Below are positions 1-7,671 of a DNA stretch of 64,000 bases, piece by piece. Location of the stretch: assembly GCF_002499975.2 (NCBI RefSeq), contig NZ_CP052766.1:4030001-4094000 (forward strand). The letters are read 5' to 3'. How positions within the stretch are numbered: the first letter of the stretch is position 1; the number at the start of each line of letters is the position of its first letter. Under the pieces are notes generated by a model. The model was not told the DNA's origin. It saw nothing but the letters and a program-made list of their open reading frames with translations, and searched no databases. The translations under genes were made by a program, and so were the position numbers. The stretch is from Alteromonas pelagimontana (GTDB lineage: Bacteria > Pseudomonadota > Gammaproteobacteria > Enterobacterales > Alteromonadaceae).

Positions 1-70
1 CAATAGCGGTGGCGTGACCCAATCCTGAACAGCCACCTGTCACAATGGCCGTAGCACCTGATAAATTCAT
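1..70 (-). CDS. SDR-family oxidoreductase, N-terminal fragment (cut by window start)
   Basis: Only the first 23 codons lie in the window. They read MNLSGATAIVTGG followed by CSGLGHATA, the N-terminal beta strand and glycine-rich TGxxxGxG nucleotide-binding loop of short-chain dehydrogenases. The closest type is the 3-hydroxyacyl-CoA dehydrogenase type II-like group that begins with a similar xLSGxTAIVTGGxSGLG stretch. The ATG lies at 68-70 on the minus strand, with a weak AGGT-type ribosome site about ten bases upstream. Substrate cannot be told from this fragment. Confidence 0.75.
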   Translation of the reverse strand, partial: MNLSGATAIVTGGCSGLGHATAI

Positions 71-160
71 GCAAATACCTGCTTTTCGATAACGAAAACG
101 CATAGTACTGACAGGTGAAGCAGAAAACTATGTTTCGAGCCAGATTAGGAAAAACAGATT

Positions 161-457
161 CTAGTGTTTTGGCAACTGTATTTTACGCTCTTCACTGGGG
201 CGAAAAAGCACCAGGGTATGGCCAATAGCCTGAACTTTGATTGAATCTGTTTCCCGCACAATCGCATCCATTATCAATGTCTTTTCTTCTCTGTCATCAG
301 TGGGAACTTTAACTTTAATCAGTTCATGATAGTTGAGCGCATTGTTAATTTCAGCAACGACTCCCTCTGTGAGGCCGTTTGCACCAAGTTGAACAACAGG
401 CTTTAATGCGTGTGCTAAACCTTTAAGAAATTGTTTTTGTTTATTTGAAAGCTTCAT
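161..457 (-). CDS. yhbY: YhbY-family ribosome-assembly RNA-binding protein
   Basis: 98 residues, the normal length for YhbY, a single CRM (chloroplast RNA splicing and ribosome maturation) domain. The N-terminus LSNKQKQFLKGLAHALKPVV and the central GANGLTEGVVAEI segment with the GxxG-type loop are characteristic. It associates with pre-50S particles in E. coli. It is transcribed away from the rlmE-ftsH locus, which is the usual arrangement in gammaproteobacteria. Here the rlmE partner is decayed (see 553-1092), so two 50S-maturation genes meet here and only this one is intact. Confidence 0.93.
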   Translation of the reverse strand: MKLSNKQKQFLKGLAHALKPVVQLGANGLTEGVVAEINNALNYHELIKVKVPTDDREEKTLIMDAIVRETDSIKVQAIGHTLVLFRPSEERKIQLPKH

Positions 458-552
458 TTAATAGGTTTTCTTACAATTATTATGATAATTACATCTTGAA
501 ATGACGTATTCTACCGCCATCTTTACCACAATCCTAATCAGAATGCGCTGAA

Positions 553-1092
553 ATGGCAAAAAAGAAGTATATAGCCGGCATCATGTACATGTGGATTTCA
601 GGAACGCTGTTAAGGCTAGAAAATTTCGGATTCAAGTTAGATAGCAGATCTGCTTGAAACAGACTCTACGTTAAATGGATTTATTGAAATTGAAGGTAAT
701 GGCGAGGATTGCTACTGACACTGTTGTTGGCCAGCATTTTTTTCCCTGTCCTCTCAAAAAATGTTTTGAACAGGTTGTTGAACGGAATCAATGGGAACTT
801 CGTAGAAATAGCATTGCCTGAGCTTGGCGCTTTTAATTTGTCAGGAAGTATGAACGTCCTTTTTCTTTTATAAAGGCAAGAAGTCAGCCAGAACGGAAAA
901 CGAACGTGCGGTTGATAAGGTGTAGTAAGTAGGGCTTTGAAATTTTGACTGAAGGAGTTTCGTTAATATTTCATTGCCTTTGTTGGTTTTACTTTATTAT
1001 TCTTTAAAATGACAACTCCGATTTTTGCGCGTTGTGCTGTTTTTAGCGCATTATGCTTAGGAAGTCTGGTGGCATGTGGTTATAAAGTGTAG
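553..1092 (+). pseudogene. rlmE: Decayed rlmE/ftsJ (23S rRNA Um2552 methyltransferase) remnant
   Basis: This stretch occupies the place and roughly the size of rlmE between yhbY and ftsH but has no open frame. Pieces of RlmE can be read in order. MAKKKY is at 553. FKLD (631-642) matches the conserved FKLDEI. RIATD (705-719) matches VIACD. The frame from 763 to 846 gives VLNRLLNG then VEIALPELGAFNLSG, matching VLEALLERVG and VDVVLSDMAPNMSG. RQEVSQNG (874-897) matches RQVLAPNG. Bases 917-960 match KVFQGEGFEQFLAEV with stops and indels. The end at 1092 reads VACGYK where RlmE has VATGYK. The SAM-binding GAAPGGW segment is deleted. The comparison is with family sequences from memory. Confidence 0.72.
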
Positions 1093-1234
1093 TAATCTTG
1101 GTGTGCGATGAAAGGAACGTATTTCGTTACGGAAAGCACGGGTGGCAAGCATTTTCTAGTAATTTCATTACTTGTTATGTAGTTTACTTGATGAATGCGT
1201 CAGTACGATTCCGGTTTTTTAGAGGTTAGTAGCA

Positions 1235-3184
1235 TTGAGCGATATGGCAAAAAATTTAATCTTATGGTTGGTTATCGCCGTTGTGTTGATGTCGGTGTTT
1301 CAAAGCTTTTCACCTGGTGAATCGACGCGAGCGCAAACAGATTACACAACTTTCTTAAAAGAAGCGAAACAAGGCAACATTCGTGAAGTCCGCATTGATA
1401 GTGACTCCAGAGAAATTCGGGGCACTAAGCGTTCGGGTGAAACGTTCGTAACATACATTCCTTATTTTGATGATCAGTTAATTACTGATTTAATCAAACA
1501 GGATGTTCGTATTCTGGGTGAGCCACCAGAAAAGCCGTCAATTCTTACATCAATTTTTATCTCCTGGTTTCCAATGCTGCTTCTTATTGGTGTGTGGATA
1601 TTTTTCATGCGTCAAATGCAAGGGGGCGGTGGTCGTGGTGCTATGTCGTTTGGCAAAAGTAAGGCGCGCCTGCTAGGGGAAGATCAAATTAAAACCACAT
1701 TTGCCGACGTGGCAGGTTGTGATGAAGCCAAAGAAGACGTTGCGGAGTTAGTGGACTTTCTCCGTGATCCATCAAAATTCCAGAAACTGGGCGGTAAAAT
1801 TCCCAAAGGCGTATTGATGGTTGGCCCTCCTGGAACGGGTAAAACGTTACTGGCCAAAGCTATTGCCGGGGAAGCAAAAGTTCCATTCTTCACCATTTCC
1901 GGTTCAGATTTTGTAGAAATGTTTGTTGGTGTGGGAGCGTCTCGGGTTCGGGATATGTTCGAACAAGCTAAGAAAGCAGCACCGTGTATTATCTTTATTG
2001 ACGAAATTGATGCGGTAGGTCGCCAACGCGGGGCAGGTTTGGGAGGAGGTCATGATGAACGTGAGCAAACTCTTAACCAGATGTTGGTGGAAATGGACGG
2101 GTTTGAAGGCCACGAAGGAATTATCGTGATTGCCGCGACTAACCGCCCAGATGTACTTGATCCTGCGTTATTACGTCCAGGCCGATTCGATAGACAAGTT
2201 ATTGTCGGACTGCCGGACATTCGCGGTCGTGAGCAAATTCTTAAAGTACACATGCGTAAAGTACCGACGGGCGATAATGTAGATGCCGCAGTAATTGCCC
2301 GAGGAACTCCTGGCTTCTCTGGTGCAGATTTAGCCAATTTGGTTAATGAAGCTGCGTTATTTGCTGCTCGGTCCAACAAGCGATTAGTGTCAATGGAAGA
2401 ATTTGATAAGGCTAAAGACAAAATCATGATGGGCGCTGAGCGTAAATCGATGGTGATGTCAGAAAATGAAAAAGCCATGACAGCCTATCACGAAGCGGGT
2501 CACGCTATTGTGGGACGCCTGGTGCCAGAACACGACCCAGTGTACAAGGTGTCGATTATACCTCGAGGCAGAGCGTTGGGTGTAACAATGTATCTACCAG
2601 AAAGAGATAGAGTCAGCCACTCTAAGCAGCATTTGGAAAGTATGATTTCCAGCTTATTCGGCGGCCGGATAGCAGAACAAATCATTTATGGTGACGAGAA
2701 AGTTACCACAGGTGCGTCTAACGACATTGAACGAGCCACGGACATTGCGCGCAAAATGGTAACGCAGTGGGGCTTGTCCAGTAAAATGGGGCCAATGCTT
2801 TATGCAGAGGAAGAAGGGGAAGTTTTCCTTGGAAAAACGATGTCTAAAGCATCGCATATGTCAGACGATACCGCTCGCGCTATTGATGCTGAAATTAAAG
2901 CCGTAATCGATAGTAACTATGATAGGGCGAAAAAGATTCTCATCGAGAATGAAGATATTCTGCATACGATGAAAGACGCTTTAATGAAATACGAGACCAT
3001 CGATGCGAAGCAAATTGATGATCTGATGGCGCGCCGTGATGTACGTCCTCCAGCAGACTGGGATGACCGTACACCTTCTGGCGGAGATAAGCCTACAGGT
3101 GGGAAGCCTGCCAGAGAAGGCGAAATTACCGATGATGGAATTGATAAACCATCGGTAGGTAAGCCTGGCGATTTGCCTAGCTAA
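1235..3184 (+). CDS. ftsH: ATP-dependent zinc metalloprotease FtsH
   Basis: Membrane-anchored AAA+ protease that extracts and degrades membrane and regulatory proteins (LpxC and sigma-32 in E. coli). 649 residues. Two membrane segments lie near residues 6-24 and 103-122 around a periplasmic domain. The AAA module has Walker A GPPGTGKT at about 197-204, Walker [12 protein letters not shown], and a full second region of homology. The zinc site HEAGH begins at His419. The C-terminus is a proline/glycine-rich tail as in relatives. The start is a TTG giving [11 protein letters not shown], identical to the E. coli N-terminus, with AGAGG upstream; the alternative ATG three codons later lacks that agreement. 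Confidence 0.98.
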   Translation: MSDMAKNLILWLVIAVVLMSVFQSFSPGESTRAQTDYTTFLKEAKQGNIREVRIDSDSREIRGTKRSGETFVTYIPYFDDQLITDLIKQDVRILGEPPEKPSILTSIFISWFPMLLLIGVWIFFMRQMQGGGGRGAMSFGKSKARLLGEDQIKTTFADVAGCDEAKEDVAELVDFLRDPSKFQKLGGKIPKGVLMVGPPGTGKTLLAKAIAGEAKVPFFTISGSDFVEMFVGVGASRVRDMFEQAKKAAPCIIFIDEIDAVGRQRGAGLGGGHDEREQTLNQMLVEMDGFEGHEGIIVIAATNRPDVLDPALLRPGRFDRQVIVGLPDIRGREQILKVHMRKVPTGDNVDAAVIARGTPGFSGADLANLVNEAALFAARSNKRLVSMEEFDKAKDKIMMGAERKSMVMSENEKAMTAYHEAGHAIVGRLVPEHDPVYKVSIIPRGRALGVTMYLPERDRVSHSKQHLESMISSLFGGRIAEQIIYGDEKVTTGASNDIERATDIARKMVTQWGLSSKMGPMLYAEEEGEVFLGKTMSKASHMSDDTARAIDAEIKAVIDSNYDRAKKILIENEDILHTMKDALMKYETIDAKQIDDLMARRDVRPPADWDDRTPSGGDKPTGGKPAREGEITDDGIDKPSVGKPGDLPS

Positions 3185-3201
3185 CTGACAATATTGTTGT
3201 T

Positions 3202-3231
3202 AAAAAGCGCCAGTTGATCTGGCGCTTTTTT
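3202..3231 (+). terminator. Rho-independent terminator after ftsH
   Basis: A hairpin with AAGCGCCAG pairing to CTGGCGCTT around a five-base loop, followed by a run of T. It lies 20 bases past the ftsH stop and separates ftsH from folP. Confidence 0.85.
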
Positions 3232-3308
3232 ATTGCGGGACGTGGTAAGGTCTTTCACTGAAAATCCTGAACGTCCTTACCGGCAAACGATTTTCGAGCC
3301 AAACAACT

Positions 3309-4133
3309 ATGCATTTTAATCACATCGACTTGGACTTACAGTTCCCACAGGTTATGGGAATTTTAAACGTCACGCCGGATTCCTTTTCAGACGGAGGCGC
3401 TCACAATTCTTTGGATGCCGCCGTTCTTAAAGCGAAAGCTATGATCCGCGAAGGTGCGTCTATCATAGACGTTGGCGGCGAATCTACGCGTCCTGGCGCG
3501 CCGGAGATTACAGAAGAAGAAGAGTTAGAAAGAGTGATTCCTGTAATAAAGCGGCTTCGTCAGGAAACTGATGTGGTTATCTCAATTGATACCAGTAAAG
3601 CAACGGTCATGCGTGAAGCAGTTGCAGTTGGCGCAGGATTGATTAATGATGTGCGGGCGCTTCAGGAACCTGGAGCAATGCAGGCAGCCGTAAACGCACA
3701 GGTACCGGTATGCCTGATGCACATGAAAGGGCAACCGCGTACTATGCAGCAAAATCCTCAATATTCTGACGTAGTGGCAGAGGTGATCGAATTCCTGCAA
3801 GAGCGTATAACTGAATGTGTTGAAGCGGGCATTTCTAAAGAAAATATTATTTTGGATCCCGGTTTCGGTTTCGGTAAAAATCTGGAGCACAATTATCAGC
3901 TATTGGCGCAGTTGCCACGATTGATAGCAACGGGTTATCCCGTTCTTGTAGGCGTATCACGTAAGTCAATGATTGGACAATTACTCAATAAACCCGTTGG
4001 TGAACGTCTTGCTGGTGGTATTGCAATTGCCACAGTAGCGGCCCAGATGGGCGCGCAAGTATTCAGGGTGCACGATGTTGCTGAAACTGTCGATGCAATA
4101 AAAATTATAAACAAATTACGTGCCGTAAAATAA
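3309..4133 (+). CDS. folP: Dihydropteroate synthase
   Basis: Condenses p-aminobenzoate with 6-hydroxymethyl-dihydropterin diphosphate in folate synthesis; the sulfonamide target. 274 residues, a complete TIM barrel. The signature [15 protein letters not shown] is near the N-terminus, [12 protein letters not shown] follows, then [16 protein letters not shown], and DPGFGFGKN; the C-terminal barrel has the basic motif [10 protein letters not shown]. It sits directly before glmM with 16 bases between them, the same folP-glmM pairing as in E. coli, so the two are probably cotranscribed. Confidence 0.97.
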   Translation: MHFNHIDLDLQFPQVMGILNVTPDSFSDGGAHNSLDAAVLKAKAMIREGASIIDVGGESTRPGAPEITEEEELERVIPVIKRLRQETDVVISIDTSKATVMREAVAVGAGLINDVRALQEPGAMQAAVNAQVPVCLMHMKGQPRTMQQNPQYSDVVAEVIEFLQERITECVEAGISKENIILDPGFGFGKNLEHNYQLLAQLPRLIATGYPVLVGVSRKSMIGQLLNKPVGERLAGGIAIATVAAQMGAQVFRVHDVAETVDAIKIINKLRAVK

Positions 4134-4149
4134 AAACAAAGGAGCTTTT

Positions 4150-5493
4150 ATGGGGCAACGCAAATATTTTGGAACCGATGGAATTCGGGGGCAGGTAGGG
4201 CAGAGCGTTATCAATCCGGAATTCGTCATTAAACTCGGCTGGGCAGCTGGAAAAGTACTGGCTGGTCAGGGAACCAACAAGGTACTTATTGGGAAAGATA
4301 CTCGAATTTCCGGTTATATGCTCGAATCCGCGTTGGAGGCGGGCTTGTCTGCGGCCGGAATTAATATCGGCCTCTTAGGCCCTATGCCGACTCCTGCTAT
4401 AGCTTATCTAACCAAAACATTTCGCTCCGAAGCGGGCATTGTTATCAGCGCTTCCCACAATCCGTACTATGACAATGGTATCAAGTTTTTTTCCTCTGAC
4501 GGCTTCAAGCTTGATGATGACATTGAACTTGCTATCGAACGTATGATGGACCAGCCACTACAGTGTGTTGCTTCTAACAAGCTGGGGAAAGCGTCGCGCA
4601 TAAATGACGCTGCTGGTCGCTATATTGAGTTTTGTAAAGGTTCTTTTCCGTCAGAATTATCGTTAACGGGTATGAAAATAGTGGTGGATTGCGCCCATGG
4701 TGCTACCTATCATATTGCTCCAGACGTACTCTCGGAACTTGGTGCAGACGTAATAGAAATAGGTACTTCACCTAACGGTTTAAACATCAACGAAGACGTC
4801 GGTGCGACCTCAATGAAGGCGGTAGTCGATAAGGTGCTGGAGACAAAAGCTGATTTAGGTTTTGCGCTCGATGGAGATGGTGATCGAATTATGTTGGTAG
4901 ATCATCTTGGCAATATCATTGATGGCGATCAGATTATTTATATAATTGCACGCGATGCGCTGAAAAGCGGTCGACTCAATGGCGGCGTAGTGGGAACGCT
5001 GATGAGCAATCTGGGGTTAGAAATTGCTCTGAATAAACTGGGTGTGCCGTTTGCGCGTAGTAAAGTGGGCGACAGGTATGTAATGGAACTTCTGCAAGCG
5101 AAGGGTTGGGCTATTGGTGGAGAGAATTCAGGACATGTGCTAAATCTAAATACGGCATCTACTGGAGATGGTATTGTTGCCGGGCTGCAGGTATTAGCAT
5201 CTATGTTACGTGCTAGCATGAGTCTGCATGATCTCGCCAGCGGTTTTGAAAAATACCCACAGCAGTTAATCAATGTGAGATATCAGGAAGGGAATAGCAA
5301 TCCCTTAGACGATTCCACCGTTAATGAGGCTGTGTTGGAAGCTGAACGCGTGTTGGGGAAAAATGGCCGCGTCTTGCTTCGTAAAAGCGGTACTGAGCCG
5401 TTAATTCGGGTTATGGTTGAATCAAACGATGCAATGGCTTCTTTGCAGTGGGCTGAATATATCGCTGAGGCTGTACGCAAAGTAGCCAAATAG
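4150..5493 (+). CDS. glmM: Phosphoglucosamine mutase
   Basis: Converts glucosamine-6-phosphate to glucosamine-1-phosphate for UDP-GlcNAc, feeding peptidoglycan and lipid A. 447 residues, four-domain phosphohexomutase. N-terminal [10 protein letters not shown]; phosphoserine loop SASHNP with the catalytic serine at residue 102, as in E. coli; metal-binding loop DGDGDR; sugar-binding GGENSGH; C-terminal phosphate-binding [13 protein letters not shown] good AGGAG ribosome site precedes the ATG. Confidence 0.97.
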   Translation: MGQRKYFGTDGIRGQVGQSVINPEFVIKLGWAAGKVLAGQGTNKVLIGKDTRISGYMLESALEAGLSAAGINIGLLGPMPTPAIAYLTKTFRSEAGIVISASHNPYYDNGIKFFSSDGFKLDDDIELAIERMMDQPLQCVASNKLGKASRINDAAGRYIEFCKGSFPSELSLTGMKIVVDCAHGATYHIAPDVLSELGADVIEIGTSPNGLNINEDVGATSMKAVVDKVLETKADLGFALDGDGDRIMLVDHLGNIIDGDQIIYIIARDALKSGRLNGGVVGTLMSNLGLEIALNKLGVPFARSKVGDRYVMELLQAKGWAIGGENSGHVLNLNTASTGDGIVAGLQVLASMLRASMSLHDLASGFEKYPQQLINVRYQEGNSNPLDDSTVNEAVLEAERVLGKNGRVLLRKSGTEPLIRVMVESNDAMASLQWAEYIAEAVRKVAK

Positions 5494-5586
5494 TTGAAAT
5501 CGATGCAAGATTCTGCTTTTTGTACTTGTATATTTTTGCGGGACTCGTTACTATCACGCCCGCTTCAGGACAGGTAAGGTCTGACT

Positions 5587-6333
5587 GTGAACAAAGTAAA
5601 ACGCAAGCCTTTGGTGGCTGCAAACTGGAAAATGAATGGTGACCGAGCATTAGTAGAAGTTTTTACTAACGCATTGAATCAGAAATGTTTTTCAGGATTG
5701 GACGTGGTTTTGTGCCCGCCATTCCCTTATTTGTCTTTGTTCAACGCTGAGACCTTTTCTATAGGCGGGCAAGATATAAGCCATCTTAAAAATGGTGCTC
5801 ACACCGGCGATGTTTCTGTAGCAATGCTTCAGGAAATGAATTGTAAGTATGTCATAGTCGGGCATTCTGAGCGACGTGAACATCACGGCGAAACGAACGA
5901 GATTGTCGCTGAAAAAGCGCATAGAGCAGTTTCAGAAGGACTTATCCCTATTATCTGTGTGGGTGAGTCGCTGGAAGTTCGTAAAGAAGGCTTTGTTGAG
6001 CGTTTTATTACTGAACAACTACAAGCCGTAGTCTCTGTGATGTCTGCTGACATTTTGCAACAGTGTGTTATTGCCTATGAGCCTATCTGGGCTATCGGAT
6101 CTGGGGAAACGGCTACCCCTGAACAAGCACAGGAAGTTCATGCTTTTATCAGAGGCTTTCTTGCTGATTACGATGAGGCGATGGCTTCACGTGTAAGAAT
6201 TATTTATGGAGGCAGCGCTAAGCCTTCTAATGCGACTGAATTATTTAAGCAGACAGATGTAGATGGCGGTTTGATTGGCGGCGCCAGTTTAAATACAGAT
6301 GATTTTATAGCAATTTGCCAAGCGGCAATTTGA
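5587..6333 (+). CDS. tpiA: Triosephosphate isomerase
   Basis: Interconverts dihydroxyacetone phosphate and glyceraldehyde-3-phosphate. 248 residues, the usual bacterial length. Catalytic residues are visible: Lys15 in AANWKMN, His93 in VGHSERR, Glu165 in AYEPIWAIG, and the phosphate loop YGGSAKPSN. The start is GTG, preceded by AGGTAAGGT. In many gammaproteobacteria, as here, tpiA lies between glmM and secG. Confidence 0.97.
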   Translation: MNKVKRKPLVAANWKMNGDRALVEVFTNALNQKCFSGLDVVLCPPFPYLSLFNAETFSIGGQDISHLKNGAHTGDVSVAMLQEMNCKYVIVGHSERREHHGETNEIVAEKAHRAVSEGLIPIICVGESLEVRKEGFVERFITEQLQAVVSVMSADILQQCVIAYEPIWAIGSGETATPEQAQEVHAFIRGFLADYDEAMASRVRIIYGGSAKPSNATELFKQTDVDGGLIGGASLNTDDFIAICQAAI

Positions 6334-6343
6334 CGAGGTAATT

Positions 6344-6715
6344 ATGTTATATGAAGTGCTACTGGTCGCGTATTTGATAATCGCACTGCTTTTGATTGGG
6401 TTTGTGCTCATTCAGCAGGGAAAAGGCGCAGACATGGGTGCATCATTTGGTGCGGGTGGTTCAAATACCGTTTTTGGATCATCGGGCTCTGGTAATTTTA
6501 TGACCAGAACAACCGGTATTCTTGCAACCCTGTTTTTCCTGATAAGCTTAATTTTAGGAAATTTAACTGCTAATCGTGAGAAGGGCGGCGATGAGTGGGA
6601 GAATCTTGAAGTTCCAGTGCAACAGGAAACTGTTCCAGCAGATCAGGATGTGCCTGTAGATAATGACGTTCCTGCCCCAGCGCAGCAACCACAAACTGAT
6701 GATGTACCTAATTAA
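6344..6715 (+). CDS. secG: Protein-export membrane protein SecG
   Basis: Auxiliary subunit of the SecYEG translocon in the inner membrane. 123 residues with two hydrophobic segments (about 4-22 and 54-73) separated by the glycine/serine-rich loop GKGADMGASFGAGGSNTVFG typical of SecG. The C-terminal tail is acidic and rich in Pro and Gln. It starts ten bases after tpiA and is followed at once by tRNA-Leu, the same secG-leuU order as in E. coli. Confidence 0.96.
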   Translation: MLYEVLLVAYLIIALLLIGFVLIQQGKGADMGASFGAGGSNTVFGSSGSGNFMTRTTGILATLFFLISLILGNLTANREKGGDEWENLEVPVQQETVPADQDVPVDNDVPAPAQQPQTDDVPN

Positions 6716-6721
6716 TAATTT

Positions 6722-6807
6722 GCGGAAGTGGTGGAATTGGTAGACACGCCATCTTGAGGGGGTGGTGAGCATAGCTCGTGCGGGTTCAAGTCCCGCTTTC
6801 CGCACCA
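6722..6807 (+). tRNA. leuU: tRNA-Leu (anticodon GAG)
   Basis: An 86-base class II tRNA with encoded CCA. Acceptor strand GCGGAAG pairs with CTTTCCGC. The D-arm is TGGTGGAATTGGTAGACA, the anticodon loop is CTTGAGG, a variable arm GTGAGCATAGCTC follows, and the T-arm is GCGGGTTCAAGTCCCGC. Alignment to E. coli leuU gives anticodon GAG. It sits seven bases after secG. Confidence 0.95.
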
Positions 6808-6819
6808 AATAGTATAAAG

Positions 6820-6842
6820 AGCCGGCGAAAGCCGGCTTTTTT
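6820..6842 (+). terminator. Rho-independent terminator after tRNA-Leu
   Basis: AGCCGGC, GAAA tetraloop, GCCGGCT, then a T-rich run. It would end the glmM-tpiA-secG-leuU transcript here. In relatives transcription units for rimP-nusA-infB would follow; none is present. Confidence 0.88.
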
Positions 6843-7034
6843 CTTTCTCTTTTTCTATCTGTATTATAATGTTAGCTGTCACGCCCTTCGATCATGGCCG
6901 TGAACAGTGAAAAGGATTGTTAAACCTGCTACCAAACCAAGCTACAATTGTTTAATACAAACGCTCGCGTAGAAACCATATAGAGGTGATACATTAATAT
7001 TTCACTACAGCGTCTGCTTCTGTGGACAATAGCG

Positions 7035-7664
7035 TTGATACTGTTATCAAATCCACGGATGGCGGTTCATGCCAAGCTATTACTGCTGGTAGATCAAAAT
7101 AATCACCCGATTGAAGATGTCATTGTAAGTGTTCCGCGAGCAGCAATTATTGATCGTAAGGAGCATCTTAAAATTCCCAATACTGTTGCCATTATGGATC
7201 AGCAGGGCAAACAATTTTATCCCCGGGTCTTAACAATAGATAAAGGGCAGTCGGTGTTATTTCCTAATAGTGACAATATTCGTCACCATGTATATAGCTT
7301 TTCTGCACCCAAGGCTTTCGAAATTGAGTTGTATAGCGGAAGAAATGCCCCTCCCGTTCAATTTGATATACCCGGAATCGTGGTAATCGGATGTAATATT
7401 CACGATCAGATGGTGGGTTATATCTATGTAAAAGACGAGGAAATCACGTGGCAATCTGATGCTTCTGGGCAGATTTCGGTACCCGATAATGTTGACGAAG
7501 TTTCTCTCTGGCACCCCCTGCTCGACGAGACCCACAATAAACGATTCGCTGTAAAGTTGAGAGATACAGCGGTTAATGAACCCCAGGTAGTGGATCTAAC
7601 ACTTGTCGAAGCGCCCGCTGTGGACTCAGGTACAGTTTTTGGAAAGCAGAAGTTTGGCGGATAA
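7035..7664 (+). CDS. Secreted cupredoxin-like protein (methylamine utilization-type)
   Basis: 209 residues from TTG. The core PRVLTIDKGQSVLFPNSDNIRHHVYSFS and the later IGCNIHDQMVGYIYV carry the histidine, cysteine and methionine spacing of a type 1 copper (plastocyanin-like) site (H...C..H....M). Proteins of this kind are often annotated as methylamine utilization protein. The frame stays open upstream of TTG and adds LQRLLLWTIALILL, completing a Sec signal peptide that would be cleaved after AVHA. A GAGGTG ribosome site at 6983 points to a rare ATT start near 6999 rather than TTG at 7035. It is followed eight bases later by an EAL-domain protein, so the two likely form an operon. Its physiological partner is unknown. 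Confidence 0.75.
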   Translation: MILLSNPRMAVHAKLLLLVDQNNHPIEDVIVSVPRAAIIDRKEHLKIPNTVAIMDQQGKQFYPRVLTIDKGQSVLFPNSDNIRHHVYSFSAPKAFEIELYSGRNAPPVQFDIPGIVVIGCNIHDQMVGYIYVKDEEITWQSDASGQISVPDNVDEVSLWHPLLDETHNKRFAVKLRDTAVNEPQVVDLTLVEAPAVDSGTVFGKQKFGG

Positions 7665-7671
7665 TCGCTAG

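Noticed and set aside
1009..1092. 27-codon frame MTTPIFARCAVFSALCLGSL..VACGYKV that looks like a lipoprotein signal peptide (LVAC lipobox, LptM-like)
   Set aside because: It has no ribosome site, stops right after the lipobox, and lies at the 3' end of the rlmE remnant, where VACGYK matches the RlmE C-terminus VATGYK.
6722..6807. tRNA-Leu as an integration site for a genomic island ending before pnp
   Set aside because: No integrase gene in the region and no copy of the tRNA 3' end (TTCAAGTCCCGC) found near the far boundary.
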